In this document: in pieces, positions 35,060 through 47,261 of the stretch | How the letters are laid out: each line of letters starts with the position of its first letter | How positions within the stretch are numbered: the stretch's first letter is position 1 | From: Trogon surrucura | Taxonomy: Eukaryota > Chordata > Aves > Trogoniformes > Trogonidae | NCBI GenBank assembly: GCA_020746105.1 | Contig: CM036632.1 | Coordinates: 310,001-374,000 of the forward strand | DNA length: 64,000 bases | Reading direction: 5' to 3' | Notes under the pieces: generated by a model | Told to the model about the DNA's origin: nothing | Databases searched by the model: none | The model's input: only the letters and a program-made list of their open reading frames with translations | Position numbers and translations under genes: made by a program

Positions 35060-37680
35060 GCCAGAAAATATTAGACTGTAAGTAGCAAAAATATGTAAAC
35101 GAAATCTGCCTACGTCACTGCATGGAAGGGAGATGGAGAGAGATGAAGACCGAGCATCAGCACAGCTGATAAGGCAAAAGAAGAATGCAGGAGAGAAGCT
35201 GAGTAAAGCAGCAGGGGTGGGGGCCCAGGACTGAGGCAGCACATTTTCATACAGCAGAGGAAAGTACATGTTGTGTCAGCACCATCATTACTGGTCTCAC
35301 AGAGGGTGGGACTTTACAGAAGCCTGGGCAGTTTTGTGGACAGTTTGACATTAATGTATACAGACGTGGTGAAGACTGAGGACAGGGAGCGATGCTGAGA
35401 ATAGGGGGAAGGAGTGCTGTGCCTGAGATGTTTCCCAGGGCTCCACAGCACTGGACAACCCCCGCCAAAATGAGGAGCAGTGGGAGGACAGACCACGGCA
35501 GGGAAGGAGGAGGAGAAGCTCAGTTCTTCTTATGCCTAGCTTGGAGGGAAATTAAATGAGTTACTCCTTTCTCTTTTGCTGCCTTTGGATGTTTTGGGTA
35601 ACCACTCTGGGGACAATCCATACAAATCTCTGGCAGGCAGAGCTGCGTTGGTATCACTTTTGTACTTTCATGCATATCATGCTGAGCCTGGTGGAGATCT
35701 ACCTCCTGAAGAACTGAGCACCTGAGTCCCGGGAGAGGACTGGTGCCAGGTCTGGAGAGCTGGAGGAGCAGGGCAGCTGCTCTCCTGAGCGTGGTGCAGG
35801 TGGGACCGCACGCGGGGCTGGGCTGCCTCACGGCTGCAGGACGCTGGCCTACCTTTCCGCCTTATCCCGGGCTCTTGCCAGTGCCATTACTCCTTTGGTT
35901 TCACAGGCACTAAATTCACTCACAAATTTTATATATACATAAAAAAGACATACTGTCATAAAATCGGCTAGGTGAGCATTCCCCAATGAAAATGAAATGC
36001 TGCTGCTGCTCAGAAGAAGTGCTGGTTCCGGATCATTTGTCTATTAAATATTTGGCAAAGTCTGACTGCAGCCCGGTGTTCTCCTCGCACTGCTCAGCCC
36101 CTTCCATTCCCTGGATGTGGGGCAAAGCATCCCGGGCTCGAGGTCTGTTCTGCCAGTTATCAGTGCATCTTTCTTGCCAGAGGAGCTGGGCAGTTTGAAT
36201 TTGTGCAGGTGGATGTGTTTGGCTTTGCAGGGCCAGAGCTGTGTGCTCTTTCTTCAAAGTGGGGAGTCTGCAGAGCTGGCCTCGTGTGTGGCAGGGCAGC
36301 GGAGCTCTTGTCCTGTGGGCTGAAAGTCTGCAGCGCTGGCATCTGGACCGCACTCTGCCCTGCAGTGACGCTGTTCATGGAGAGCGTGGATCTCCTGCGC
36401 CTGGGCTTGGGGGCTCCGAAGCACGTACAAACCCAAGGAGAATGCTGTGAATTCCGCCGCCGTGACAGTCAGAAAGATGTTGGATCAGCTGCTGACCCCT
36501 GGGGAGGCAGCAGAGGCAGGTACGGTGCCCAGAGACTCCCTGGAGGGTTGGAGTTAATGCGTTTGACTCGTACCGCAGGAGCAAAATGTTCTGCTGTCTC
36601 AAAGCAGCGCTGAGGGAGCGAGGGCGAGAGAGCTGTGTCTGGCCTGTTTAACAGACAGGAGCAGGAACGTGGATGTCACTTCAGGCAGCCGCTCCTGCTG
36701 TGCTCTCGTGGAGCGCAACCATTGCCATCCCCGCCTGGCCCTGCCGCGAGCCCCCGGTGCTGCCGAGGTGACTCTGGTTTCCCTCCACATGTGCCCCCGC
36801 TCTCAGCTGGCACGTGGCATTGCTTGTCGCCGTGCTGCTTCCATCACAGCTCGGCAGGGGCTCTTCTCAAGGAAGCGTAAAGCTGCATTTGCTGCCGGTG
36901 ATCCTGCAAGAGGCAGTGGGAGCAGCTTTTGCTCCTGGACCCCATTGCCATGGAGGCAGGGCTGCACCCCACTGGGGCAGGTGCCTGGAACCATCGCCCT
37001 CCTCACGGTCCGACTGTCATGCTGATGTGTCTTCAGAGATGAAATGATTTGATTTTACCTCAGCTTCGGAAGGGTTCTTGTACACAAATGGGGCGGGGCA
37101 GCTCAGAGAAGAAGCTTTGTTTGGCCAAGTTTTTGTAGTTCCCTTGTTTCTGATGCAGGGCTGATGATGGGGAAGTAGGATACCTCCAGCAGTCCCCGCT
37201 CACACAACTCTCTTCAGATGCAACCCGAAGTGAAACCAGGAGTCAAGTGGCAGCTCGGGGGCAAGGACGATGCGTTTGGGAAACGCTTGAGAAACGCTGC
37301 TGCTGCCTGAGCGAGTGGTGAACGAGCGCAGCGAGGAGCCTGGGCTGGCTGTGAGCAGGAGCTGGTGCCCAGCCCAGATCCCCAGCACTCCCCTGTGGAT
37401 CATGCTGGTTTTGATGGGCACATAACACAGTCTGAGGCTCATCATATTCCTAGGAAGAATCAAGCTTTGCAAGATCCCCCCAAACCAAATCCAAACCACA
37501 GAAACCTCGGAAGGGTGAACCCCTGTCAGTGTTGATGCCACCGAGCAGCCACTAGCAAGGGCAAAGGGGACAGGGCTTGCAAGTTCAGCTCTTGGACTTT
37601 TTGGGGCTCCTTCGCTGCTGTGCCAGCAGGTAGAGGACTGTTGTAGCAGAGCCTGGAACATTTTGCAGAGGCATTTCTCT
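35060..37680. other. Unassigned sequence
   Basis: Mixed. 35890-36060 is AT-rich with a TATATATA-type run near 35930. A GC box GGGGCGGGGC stands alone at 37090-37099 without surrounding CpG density. Nothing else recognised. Confidence 0.45.
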
Positions 37681-38760
37681 TGGCAGGTTTATGATCTTTT
37701 CTGCCTTAGCTGGGAAGGCAGCAGGACTGAATAAATCTCTGGGCCAACAAAAGCCCAGGGTATTTTCACAATTGCCAGGATTTTATTAATTTACAAGTAC
37801 ATTATTGAATTTATTCCTTCCTAACCACAGCTTCCACTTAGATGAGGAGTCCTTTAGTGTGTTTGGGCATGCATGGTAGGCAAAGCGAGTAAAACTCTGC
37901 AGGGAAGCCACCTGCCAAATATTTGCGTCGTTAATGCCAGTAAACTGCAAATGTGGTAAGGTGGATTTGGTGCTTTCAGCTGCAGCGTTTGCAGAAGGGG
38001 GACTGCCTGCCTGCCCCGTGCCCTGGGAGGAGCTGGTGCTGGCGGGGGAAGCTGGTCCAAACCACTCAGCCTGTGGGGTACAAGGCTCTCGTGCAGCCTG
38101 CAAGGTCCACCAATGCTCAGTGGAAAAGGAGGCCCTTCCTTCATCCCGTTCTCTTTAAGTTCTTCATGGTTTTGGCCACCAGAGAAGTTAATTTGGCACC
38201 TTTGCTTTTTCCAGCTCTATGGTGTGACCTGCTTTAAACACATACTCACACCTCGATTGAAAGTACCCCAGTGTTTCCAGAACCTAAGCAAGATGATACC
38301 TTACTACCACATTTCCCACTGCTTCTGGGGTGAAACACTACTATTTTTGTCTGTGTTCTGGGGCATGCCAACCTGTTCCATAGCAAGTGTTAAAGGAGCT
38401 GCTGGGACCCAAGTGGAAGAGCAGGCGTGGCTCAGGGTGGCAGATGGTGAGTGTGGGCTGCCTGCCAGGACTGGGGTCCCTGCCCGTGCAGGTGCATCTC
38501 TGCCCAAAGGAGGGGTGAAAAGCCAGGAGCTGAGCTTTGCCCTCTGAGCTGGGCAGCACATAAAGCAGCGCCTGCAGTAACCTGGGGTGACAGTGGCTCC
38601 GTCTGACTCAGGGGGACAGCCGAAGCTTCACAACCCACGTTGTCAGACCCATCTTGGTGGGTTGCTGCATCCCTTGCAGGGAGGGGCAGCGTCCCTTTGC
38701 TAGCAGCTTTACCCAACGCCTTTCTTGAAACCAACGGGTTTCTTTGTTGCCCACTTAGTT
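37681..38760. other. Unassigned sequence, AT-rich 37740-37950
   Basis: The AT-rich start (TTTTATTAATTTACAAG, TTCGTTAATGCC-like cores) resembles the other islands; the remainder is of average composition with nothing recognised. Confidence 0.4.
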
Positions 38761-39774
38761 GAGGTGGACAACAATATTGCCCACATTTAGCTCATATCTG
38801 CATTTCCATTTGGGGCCATCAGCTGTGACAGGTGTCTCCTGTGAGGAGCACCAGTGGCCAGGTAAGGAGGAGCAGCTGACAGGGTGGGACGTGGCCTCCT
38901 CCCCCCAGGTGGGTGAGTGGGGTTGGGTGGGAGTCAGGAGGGCTCCTGGCTGCTGTTACAGCTGCTGTTCTGGTTAGGGACGGGGTTACTCAGATAGCGC
39001 AGTGTTCCTTTTTCCTTCTTAAAGGCTTTTTAGCAGTGTTTTCCGTGTGTGTTTTCCTTTGCTGCCAGGGGTTATGGCAGACTGCAGGCTGCATGTCCCA
39101 GCTCACGTTTCTGGCAGGAATAGTGTTCCCAGTGCTGCTCGCTGGTGCTGCTGAGCCCCACGGGCTCTCCCAGCCCGCTGTGGAGGAGCACACAACAAAG
39201 AGAGACCACGCAGCTCCCGAGCCGTGGGCCCTAGGCACAGGGGAGCAGAGCCGAGCCGGTGGCAACGGGGCCGTTTCCACTCCGTTTTGGTCCCAGAGGG
39301 CTGCTCTGCCCTCGGCCCCCAGCCTGCCTGTGCTCAGGGGCTCCGGAGGGGTGGGACGGTTGGCTTCCATCTGCCACGCTCATGGCACGGTGCCCAACCC
39401 GCTCCTGCTGGCACCTCTCCATCCACGGGCTCGGGGCTCTGCTCCAGTGCCAGGCAGCCCGGCTTTTGGGGGAGAAAAATGGGATGTGAGTCCATGCGGA
39501 ACAGCCCCCGCGGTGAGGACCGGTGGAGGGCTGGGGCGATGCAGGTACCAGCCCACACGTGCAAATGAAGGACCCAGTCCTGTCCTTGAGAGCCTCTTCT
39601 CCTCAGGAACAGATCCCGCCCGGGGGGTGCTGGGCAAGTGGGGATTCGAGGGGCTGGCCCAGCAGGGGAGTGTGGCCACGAGGGTCCCCAGAGCTGATTC
39701 CTCCCGTCGGAATCCACTGAAACTGGTGGGCTTGTGTGGCAGACAGGGCCCCTCCCCTCCAGGTAACAATTAGC
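38761..39774. other. GC-rich block containing the longest open frame
   Basis: The 286-codon plus frame 38913-39773 is the longest of the window, but frames of 151, 129 and 126 codons run opposite it, and its translation is Ala/Gly/Pro/Ser-rich without domain. Its start has no promoter or CpG island. I regard it as a chance frame in GC-rich DNA. Confidence 0.5.
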
Positions 39775-40430
39775 AGGAAATATCTTCAAGTAATCGATTA
39801 AAAAATTTAAACAGGTTAATTATTTCCAAAAAGAGAAAAGAAGAATTACAATAGTTTCTGTGGGTACATTTGAAATACAATCAATAATTTACCAGGCAAT
39901 TTTCATTCAACAATGAGGAATTAGGAGGCTTCAAACCCTCCAAAATTTTATCTGCAAGGGAAATTGTTTAAATTATTTATTTTCCTTCCTGTTGCTGGTG
40001 CTGGGGGAGCCGCCACACCAGCCAGCTCTGTACCGGCTGCCCAGCAGCTTGGGGAGCAGAGTTGGAAATGAAAGAGAAGCCAGCTGGAGTTCCTCGTCCA
40101 CCCCATCAAAATTCTGTGTGCCATAAAGAACGGAAGGGGCATACGAGCTGCTATGAGGAATCCTTCATCATCCATGGAAATATACGCAGTTTTACAGAAA
40201 AAAAAAACAAATATAGTGAATTGAAAATAAATGACATTATTAGCAGGAAGGGAGTCCCTAATTAACCAGATATAGTCCATTACTGTAGCCTTCAATTCAG
40301 TAAATTGCATAATTACATAAAAGCACTGTTGATGTGCTGTTCGGTATATCTGGTATTGTCTTCCTAATAATTAGCTCTGTAATTGTCATTTTGACAGGGT
40401 AATTAAAAATATTTAAAGATGTTGTGTCAG
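39775..40430. promoter_or_regulatory. Large AT-rich island, best candidate conserved non-coding element
   Basis: About 650 bases, AT-rich except at 39990-40090, complex and non-repetitive, starting abruptly at the end of a GC-rich block. It is dense in homeodomain-type cores (GGTTAATTATTTCC, CTAATAATTAGC, GGGTAATTAAAAAT) and contains TTGCATAATTACAT. No CR1, LTR or microsatellite signature and no coding signal. Ultraconserved developmental enhancers of amniotes have this texture (established in general); conservation of this one is unverified. Confidence 0.35.
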
Positions 40431-41379
40431 CCTTTTCTCCTTTGCTGAGCTCAGTTGGATGTCTCTGCAAGATGATTTTCTACCTGACTCAACTACGGTT
40501 TTGTTTTTGATTTATACCAGTGTGTTACAGGAATGACCAGACTCATGGATTATTTTGATGTTCCTGCTAGGCTGATTTTTAAAAGTAGGAGAAGAATAAC
40601 CGCTGATGTCATTTTCATTTTAGGAAATCTGTGGTCCCATCCCTCAGATTGTGCTACTGGTGACATCACTTCTGAGCAGTTTTATGGACAGAGCGTTGTG
40701 AAATCTGACATTTGTAGCCCTAAATCTCGGTTCTGTTTGCTGTGTAAAACCTTTCATCCCACACGTGTGTTTTACGAGAGGATTGAAGAACGCAACAACC
40801 GAGGCCTGTAGCTGCACGTGTCGTTTTAGGGCAGCGGTTGCTACTGGGGTAAAAGACCGTAACTTATTTTGCTTTTCAACAAAATGAGCTCGAATATTCA
40901 TTGCTGGGAAGTGATAAATAAACCCATCCTCACACCCAGGAGCCTTGCCAGCTGGGTTTTGGCTGGATGGGAGTCTGTTTTTGAAAGCTTTCAAGGATTT
41001 TCGAAAATAATCTGTTTTGAATCATTAAATGAATGAAGCGGGCTAGTCTTCTGGAATAAACAGTAATCACATGGAAGTAGAGTCTGAACTTTTTTCTTGG
41101 CAAGACAATTTCCAACACTTCTCTTTCTTATTTTACGCTTGTATTTGTGCTTGTGTTTATGTTTGGTTTTGTTCTTGGACGCCGTTTCCTACACCACATC
41201 CTTTCTGCTAAAGAGGGCTCCATGAAGATCACACACTCATGCGAGTGCTTGTGGCGTTCAGCTGAAGGAGTCCCCTCCCCGCACCCCGTGCCCTCGTAGC
41301 CAGAAGCATCTCTCCGAGTCCAGATGGCTCCGTTCCACCGCTCTCCAGCCATTAGTTTGTATTCAGTATTCATAATCGC
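40431..41379. other. Unassigned sequence
   Basis: A 92-codon plus frame (40533-40811) lies in DNA of average composition, follows an acceptor-like CCAG/ACAG stretch and is interrupted by another acceptor-like TTTCATTTTAG at about 40622. The peptide matches nothing I know. The rest is featureless. Confidence 0.35.
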
Positions 41380-41600
41380 TTCGCTAACCGAGAAACTTTA
41401 CAATCTGTTGCAGGCCATTATATGCAAAACCATGCCCAAATAATTGATCCCCTGCCATCTAAATTGCAGAAGTGCTCGAGCGTTTTGTAATCTTACAGAA
41501 AAGGTTTGCATTCTGAGCATTTCAAACGTATATTAAAATAAAATTGACAATGAGATAACAAGGCGTAATTTTACAGCAGCTCTGTCGTTAAGCGATCACG
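41380..41600. promoter_or_regulatory. AT-rich island, possible conserved non-coding element
   Basis: Complex AT-rich DNA (GGCCATTATATGCAAAACC, CCAAATAATTGATCC, GTATATTAAAATAAAATTG) that ends sharply against a GC-rich block at 41600. No repeat recognised. Confidence 0.3.
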
Positions 41601-43185
41601 CACCCGTACCTGTGCACTGGGGCGGGGTCCTGCCGTGAGCGTTTTCGCTCTCTAACATGAGGTCTGGAGCTGAGCAGAGGCAATTTACTCCTCTGATGTT
41701 CCGCATTTGCCAGCCCCGTCTTGCCACCACACGCTCGCCCATTTGCCACCACACTGGCAGAATATCGGTTGCTGGGGCGAGGAAAGAACAGCCCCAGTGG
41801 GCTTCTGCCCCCTTCCTTGCTGGGAAGCCGGCTCCGTGGTGCCCTGCAATGCTGCAGCTGCTGACTTTGGAGGGGAGAGGAGCCTGTGGCACTGTGGGGG
41901 CTGGCGCTGGAGCCAGGGCAAAGCTTTGTTAGCCATGACTGCCCAACGCCTGCCCTGGTTGGGATGTGGACCAGCAGCAGTGGCCTCAGTCTGTACTGGG
42001 GAGGTGAGCCATGTGTCCCCAAAGTGTGAGTGATTTTTCAGAAGATCAAAACAATGTAGTTTCTGCCAGGAGTTCTGTTCTGGGACGGTGCCATCTCAGT
42101 GGGTGCAGAGAGGCAGCCTGAGCCGTGTCCCAGCTGCACAGTCCAGTCCTGGGGTGTCTGGAGGGGCTGCGGGGACCCGGCTCCGTGGCGTGGCACTGGC
42201 AACCCCGCACCGCTCTGCGCCAGGCAGGGACAGCCCCGCTGTGAGCAGGGGCTGTGCAGCACACACGGCCCGGTTCCAGGAGCCAGGACCTGGATTGTGC
42301 TTCTCAGGCTGGGAGTCTCTGCTGAGTGGGTCTGGATGGACCACACTGTCATGCGTGGGGAGAGGCAGGGCACAGGCCGGGGAGGCTTTAGGAGAAGGGG
42401 GCAGAGAAGATGCTGTTTGCATTATTCCGGAGCCCTGAAGAACATCTGTGGCTGCAACTGAGCTCCTCTCCTCGAGGGTGATGGATGGTGATGCATGGCA
42501 GGTCTATCTGTTCTCAGCTCATGGTGTGGCAAGTGGGGGTTTGTGACCCTCTCACATCGCCATTGTCACTGCCACAGATTCCTTGCAGCCAGAAGTCAGA
42601 TTTTCTCTGCTTTTCAGCTTTGTCCTAAGCGAGTCCTGCGTGGCAGGAGCCGTGCTCACCTGGAAAGTGTGCTCTGTGCTGCTGGGAGCACTGGGGCTGA
42701 GCAGGCTCTGCCCTCTGAGGGCTCTGGCCACCTCTCAGCCGCTCTGAGTGCGGTGGTTTTGAGCCCAAGGAAGAGCCCTGGTGGACAACCGAGTGCCCCC
42801 ACCATGGCCTTGGTGCAAGATCCGCATGGGAGCAGTGTTGGCACAGCTGGCCCAGCAGTGCTGACGTGCTGATGCTCGGTTTCAGAACACCTTATTTATA
42901 ATGAGTGATTCATGTGGAATGAATCCTTAGGACATGCAGGCAGGGAATGCGACATAAAGCCTTACAGAGGCTTCCAAACCGGGAACCGGCAAGGTCTCCT
43001 GTAGGATGATGGATCTCTCCTTAAGTCATAGGAGGAAAGGCTCCTACAAAGAGTAATAAATTCATAAATTCCTCTAGTCACCAGGGTTATTTCCCACAAA
43101 AGAATGTATTGCATAGCATACATTTCTCTGCTCACAATAATGAGATTCGAGCTCCAACACGTGACATTTATGACTGGCATTATTG
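41601..43185. other. GC-rich block then AT-richer tail, unassigned
   Basis: 41601-42870 is GC-rich with chance frames on both strands. 42880-43185 is more AT-rich and contains AATAAA near 43054 upstream of the A-run at 43186, but not within the usual 10-30 bases. Confidence 0.45.
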
Positions 43186-43201
43186 AAAAAAAAAAAAAAA
43201 A
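43186..43201. repeat. Poly(A) run of 16
   Basis: Uninterrupted A16. It could be the tail of an old retrocopy on the plus strand, but the nearest AATAAA is about 130 bases upstream and no target-site duplication was found, so a simple homopolymer is more likely. Confidence 0.75.
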
Positions 43202-45540
43202 GACATACAGCCTTTGAGGAAAACACGTGGGACAACCCTCCAGTCCACATACACAGTGTATTCGTGTTCCAGAACAGGGGAGGCTGACATGGGTTTCAGT
43301 CAGGGAACAAGAAATACTTCTGTGAATGCTTTTGTTGTCTCTGCCTCTGGTTGTCTCCTTGCTCCAGCCCTGATCTCCACAGCCCGGCACCCCTGAGGCC
43401 GGACACTCAAGGCAGGCTGGCCGCTCAGTGTGGGAGGGCACGGGGCATCTCTGACTACTTCCAGGCCTGCAGAACAACTGGGCTGGTGGGGAGGGCTTCT
43501 CATCTCTGGTGCGCTGAGGTCCTGGCCCAGCACGCCCCTGGTGCTGCAGGAGAAGCCCCTCAGGCTCCGCTCCAGAGCTCCCCATGCATCAACCCGACAT
43601 CACACGGAAGGACACTTGGAGCTGCTCTTTGCCTAATGGGGTAGTTTGGATGTTACAGCCTAAAATTAAAGAGCTCATTAATTACCATGCTGAAAGCCAG
43701 TCTCCCTCTAAGCTTGTTCTTTATCGTGATTAATGAGGCAGCACCATCTCCTTCCCTCTTAATGCAATGTTCCGTCCTGCCAGAGTCCGACCACAACCCA
43801 ACCTCCTGCTGCTCCTCTCCTACCCACCTGCCAGCAGCGGCACAAGCAGAGCCCAGGGCTGAGTGTTGCCCCAAACCCCACACGTTGCCCCAAAGCCCAC
43901 ACTGCTCACGCTTCCAGATCCCAAATTGCTCCTTGCTCGTGCCAGTGCCCTTTAATCCTCCCGCCTGCACGTCCTGACACTTTCCTGGCTCTGCTCTGTC
44001 TCACCGGGGCAGCTCATTTCCCTGTGGGAATTGGTGGTTGTGACCACAGCACGTGTATCCAGCCACCTGTGCAGGAGAGCTGTACCTGCCTCATTTCTCC
44101 TGGCAACTCCCCTGTGCTCAGCAGGCACAGCACTGGCACAGCCTGGGAGCGTGGGGTGTAAGCGCAGCCTGCCAGGGAGCTGGAATCACCCTCCTGCCCT
44201 CGTGTTGCCTCTTCTGAGTTTTCCCCTTTTTGCAGAAAATGCAGTGGCAGAAGATGGGCATGCCTGTCTGCAGGATCAGACTTACTACCTGCGAGTTTCC
44301 AGTTAGATTCATCTGCAGAAAGAAAGCAAAGACATTACTGCGCAGCAGGGCTTGTTATGCAGCTTAAACCTTGGGTAGTGTTTTTTCAATAAAATAGATG
44401 AAAACAATATTGGTGGTAGCAGCATGCACAACGCAGTGCAGCTGCAGGAGCCTGGGCTGGATTATGCAGATGTGTCTGTCAGAGAAAGAAACCAGCCTAC
44501 CTTTGTGTCTTGTAATAAAACTTTACACTTGCTCAGTGCATTTTAATTAACTCTCTCTGCCCCTCCTGCCTCTGGGAGGCATCCAAACCCTCTGCATGAT
44601 GCTGGCAGCCTCCTGGCTTTTCACAACCTGCAGCAGCTGCATCAAACGCTTTCAGAACTGCAAGTGAAAAACATCTGCCTCAGCCTCTCTCTGCCCTGGA
44701 CACTGCGCCAGGGACGATGCCTGCCCAGCCGCGGGCACCTGGGCAGCAACCTGCCCGCCTGCAGCAGCGGCGTCCTCGCCCAGGGTCAGTGCTGCCGGAC
44801 TCGCTGCTCTGTGTGAGCAGGACGCCCAGCAGTGCCCAGGAAAGGTCGTGCAGGGAAAACCCAGGTTATAGCGGAAGGTTAAAGCTTGAACCCTGCTCTG
44901 CTCAGGTGCAAGATGCAGCTGCCTGTTCCTGGGCTGGGGGAAGGAAAACGAGAGGCTGGCAGAGCACTCGGCTACCCTAACGTGTGATCCGGGAGGGTGC
45001 GCAGAGAGGCCAACCCAACGGGACGCTCCAGAAATGGTCTGCTTACACAATTGTCAGTTGTGCTCTCTGTGTTAATCTTTTAAGTTTATATATGCTGGTT
45101 ATATGGACCTTGAAAATGTCAGGAAAAAAATCCTCAGAAAAAGAAAAGCGTCTAATAGTACAGGGTTTGCAAAATGCAGAGATGGAATATGGTGTGATGA
45201 AGCCTCTCCAGAAACACTTTGGCTAGGGCAGGTGACACTTGCCAGGGGAGCACAGCATGCTCCGCTTGCATTCAGAAGAGATATGTTCTTGGGTGCTAAT
45301 CCTCTGATGCAAGGCTGTCAATAACTGATACTTCGTGTATAGCTTTTAGACAAAAGCTAGAAGTCTTCTGGAAGCCTTGAGATTAGCAGAATGATTGAAT
45401 AATTGATATTACATGACATACGATTTTGAAAAATTCACAGTGTATGTTGTCTGGGGAGGAGTCCAATTAAGGTTGCAGTTCAACCAACCCACCACCCTCC
45501 TTGTTCTCCACCTCCTAAATCTGGGAGGCAGGCAGGTGCG
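43202..45540. other. Unassigned sequence
   Basis: GC-rich from 43340 to 44220 and from 44680 to 44990, AT-richer elsewhere. No repeat or gene recognised. Confidence 0.5.
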
Positions 45541-45552
45541 GAGGGAACACAC

Positions 45553-45608
45553 ACATCATTTGCATTGCAGAAAGACAACTTAATGACAACACTTCATTTG
45601 CATTTATA
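45553..45608. promoter_or_regulatory. Paired octamer sites
   Basis: Two perfect octamers ATTTGCAT at 45558-45565 and 45596-45603, each inside an identical 11-base word TCATTTGCATT, start 38 bases apart in the same orientation, with a CTTAATGAC core between them. POU factors bind such sites, and spacing near four helical turns puts both on similar faces of the helix. A role is inferred. Confidence 0.35.
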
Positions 45609-47200
45609 CTGAGCAGGATGGAGGTAGAGAGAGAAACAAGGTAGACATCCCCTCAGGACATCTTCTGTACTTTCACATGTGTGCCAGGTAACCCAGACCT
45701 CGGCTGATGTGCTTTCCTACAGCAGGACGGGGGTTCCTGGTGTGGGCCCTCTCACACCCTGCCAGGGAGATGCAATCCTGCTCTGCTCCAGAGCAGGCTG
45801 TGTGCGAGCAGCGCCTTGCGGATAGGGTCACCCTCCCAACCGGGCTTCTAACGGACACCCTGAGAGCCATGTCCCACTGCTGCTCTGGAAAGAGGTCTGC
45901 TGCACCCGTGCCAACCGCTTCAGCACTAAGCATGCCGAGGGGAGCCATGAGGTCAGCTGGCAGCGACTGGAGTGTCCGATACCGGCAACACAGGTTGCTG
46001 GTCCTTCTTTCATGCTTCTGATCCTGGTTTTGATTGCTCAATCCTTTAGTTCAGCTCAGCAAATAAGATAAGTGAGGTGCCCATGCCGGAGGTAGCACCG
46101 TTAGGGGTGCTGGGGCTCTGCACCGCACTCGCCACCAGCGGCCGCTCCCGGCCACGGGGACTCGGGTACACGGGCTCTGCCAAGGTGCCAGGGCTGCTCG
46201 AGTTATTGCCAAAAGCCGTGTATGCCAGAGGAAATCTGCTTTGCAGGACCATGCCAGATCCCCTTGTTGGGGTAGGGACCTGCAAAAACTCTGTGGGTGG
46301 GTGGGCAGCATGGCCCTTCCCTGGGGGATTCCCTGTTCCCACAGTGCTGGGGGACAGCCAGGGAACATTCTCTGCAGTCGGAGGGGCCAGAGCTGCAGAG
46401 TCCCTGCACCAGGGCCCAGGGTGGTGCTGACGAGGCAGGGAAGGTGGGGTGCTCCGAGGTGACCCCCCTGTGCAGCCCGGAATGCAGCCCAGGAGGCATC
46501 AGCCCCTGCAGCCCCCGGGGCCCCTGCAGCCCCGAGCGCAGCTGTGGTGCCTTTGAAGAGGGGGAGCCCAGAGCACTGTTACTATAGTTACTGCAGGGCT
46601 GAGGGTAACAGGCAGAGATATTTAAAAATTTATTGTTCCAGCAACAGCTTATCCATGTTTGGCAACATCAGGCACATGATGTCAGCTTGCTGAGCCTGAG
46701 CCCCGCAGCCTCTGACAATCCCTTGTCCAAGAAGCACTACTGTGCCGGGCGTGCCTGGCTCCTTTGGGATGTGCACAGGAGCTGTGAGCTGCGTAAGCGG
46801 GGGGTGCTGGAGGATGCTGTTGAGGCTGGACCAAGCTGCAGCTCCGAGCCTGGTGCAAAGGCTCTGATGCCAGCTGGTACACGAGGGAAGGCTTTTTTGA
46901 TCCTCTTTTAATGGGTCACCAATACCGAGTCTGAAGAGATGCTCCAGAGGCTCTCATGGCTTTGCAAAGCAGCTGCCTCCGGCAGATGTGGCCTCGTGCT
47001 CTCCTCAGTCCCTGTGGAAAAGAGGAGAGCAGGGGCCAGAGGGTCAAGCTGGGGCAGGGAGGCTGCAGCTCCCTGGGGCTGCCTCCTCAGCCGGGACCCA
47101 TCCTGTGAGACCCCAGCTAGTGGAATGTGCAGCTGGCAGGAGCCTCCGGCCTCTTCTCTCCCTAGTGAGCGGACAACGTGCTGCCTTGGTGCATCCCACA
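45609..47200. other. GC-rich unassigned sequence
   Basis: Chance frames on both strands. A C-rich duplicated word (CCCCTGCAGCCCC twice, 46503-46535) surrounds CCGGGG. Nothing recognised as gene or transposon. Confidence 0.5.
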
Positions 47201-47261
47201 GAGCAGCAGCCCCCGTGTCCACCCCGTCATGGAGCAGCACCCCTGTGTCCGCCCGGTCACG
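47201..47261 (+). repeat. 30-31 bp tandem duplication
   Basis: Units 47201-47231 and 47232-47261 both read GAGCAGCA-CCCC-GTGTCC-CCC-GTCA-G with five or so differences. A short local duplication in GC-rich DNA, too diverged to be recent. Confidence 0.7.

Noticed and set aside
38913..39773. Longest ORF, 286 codons, plus strand
   Set aside because: Lies in GC-rich DNA with several long frames on the opposite strand, biased composition, no domain, no promoter and no splice support.
43055..43201. Processed retrocopy ending in the A16 run
   Set aside because: The AATAAA is too far from the A-run, and no parent gene sequence or target-site duplication is seen.
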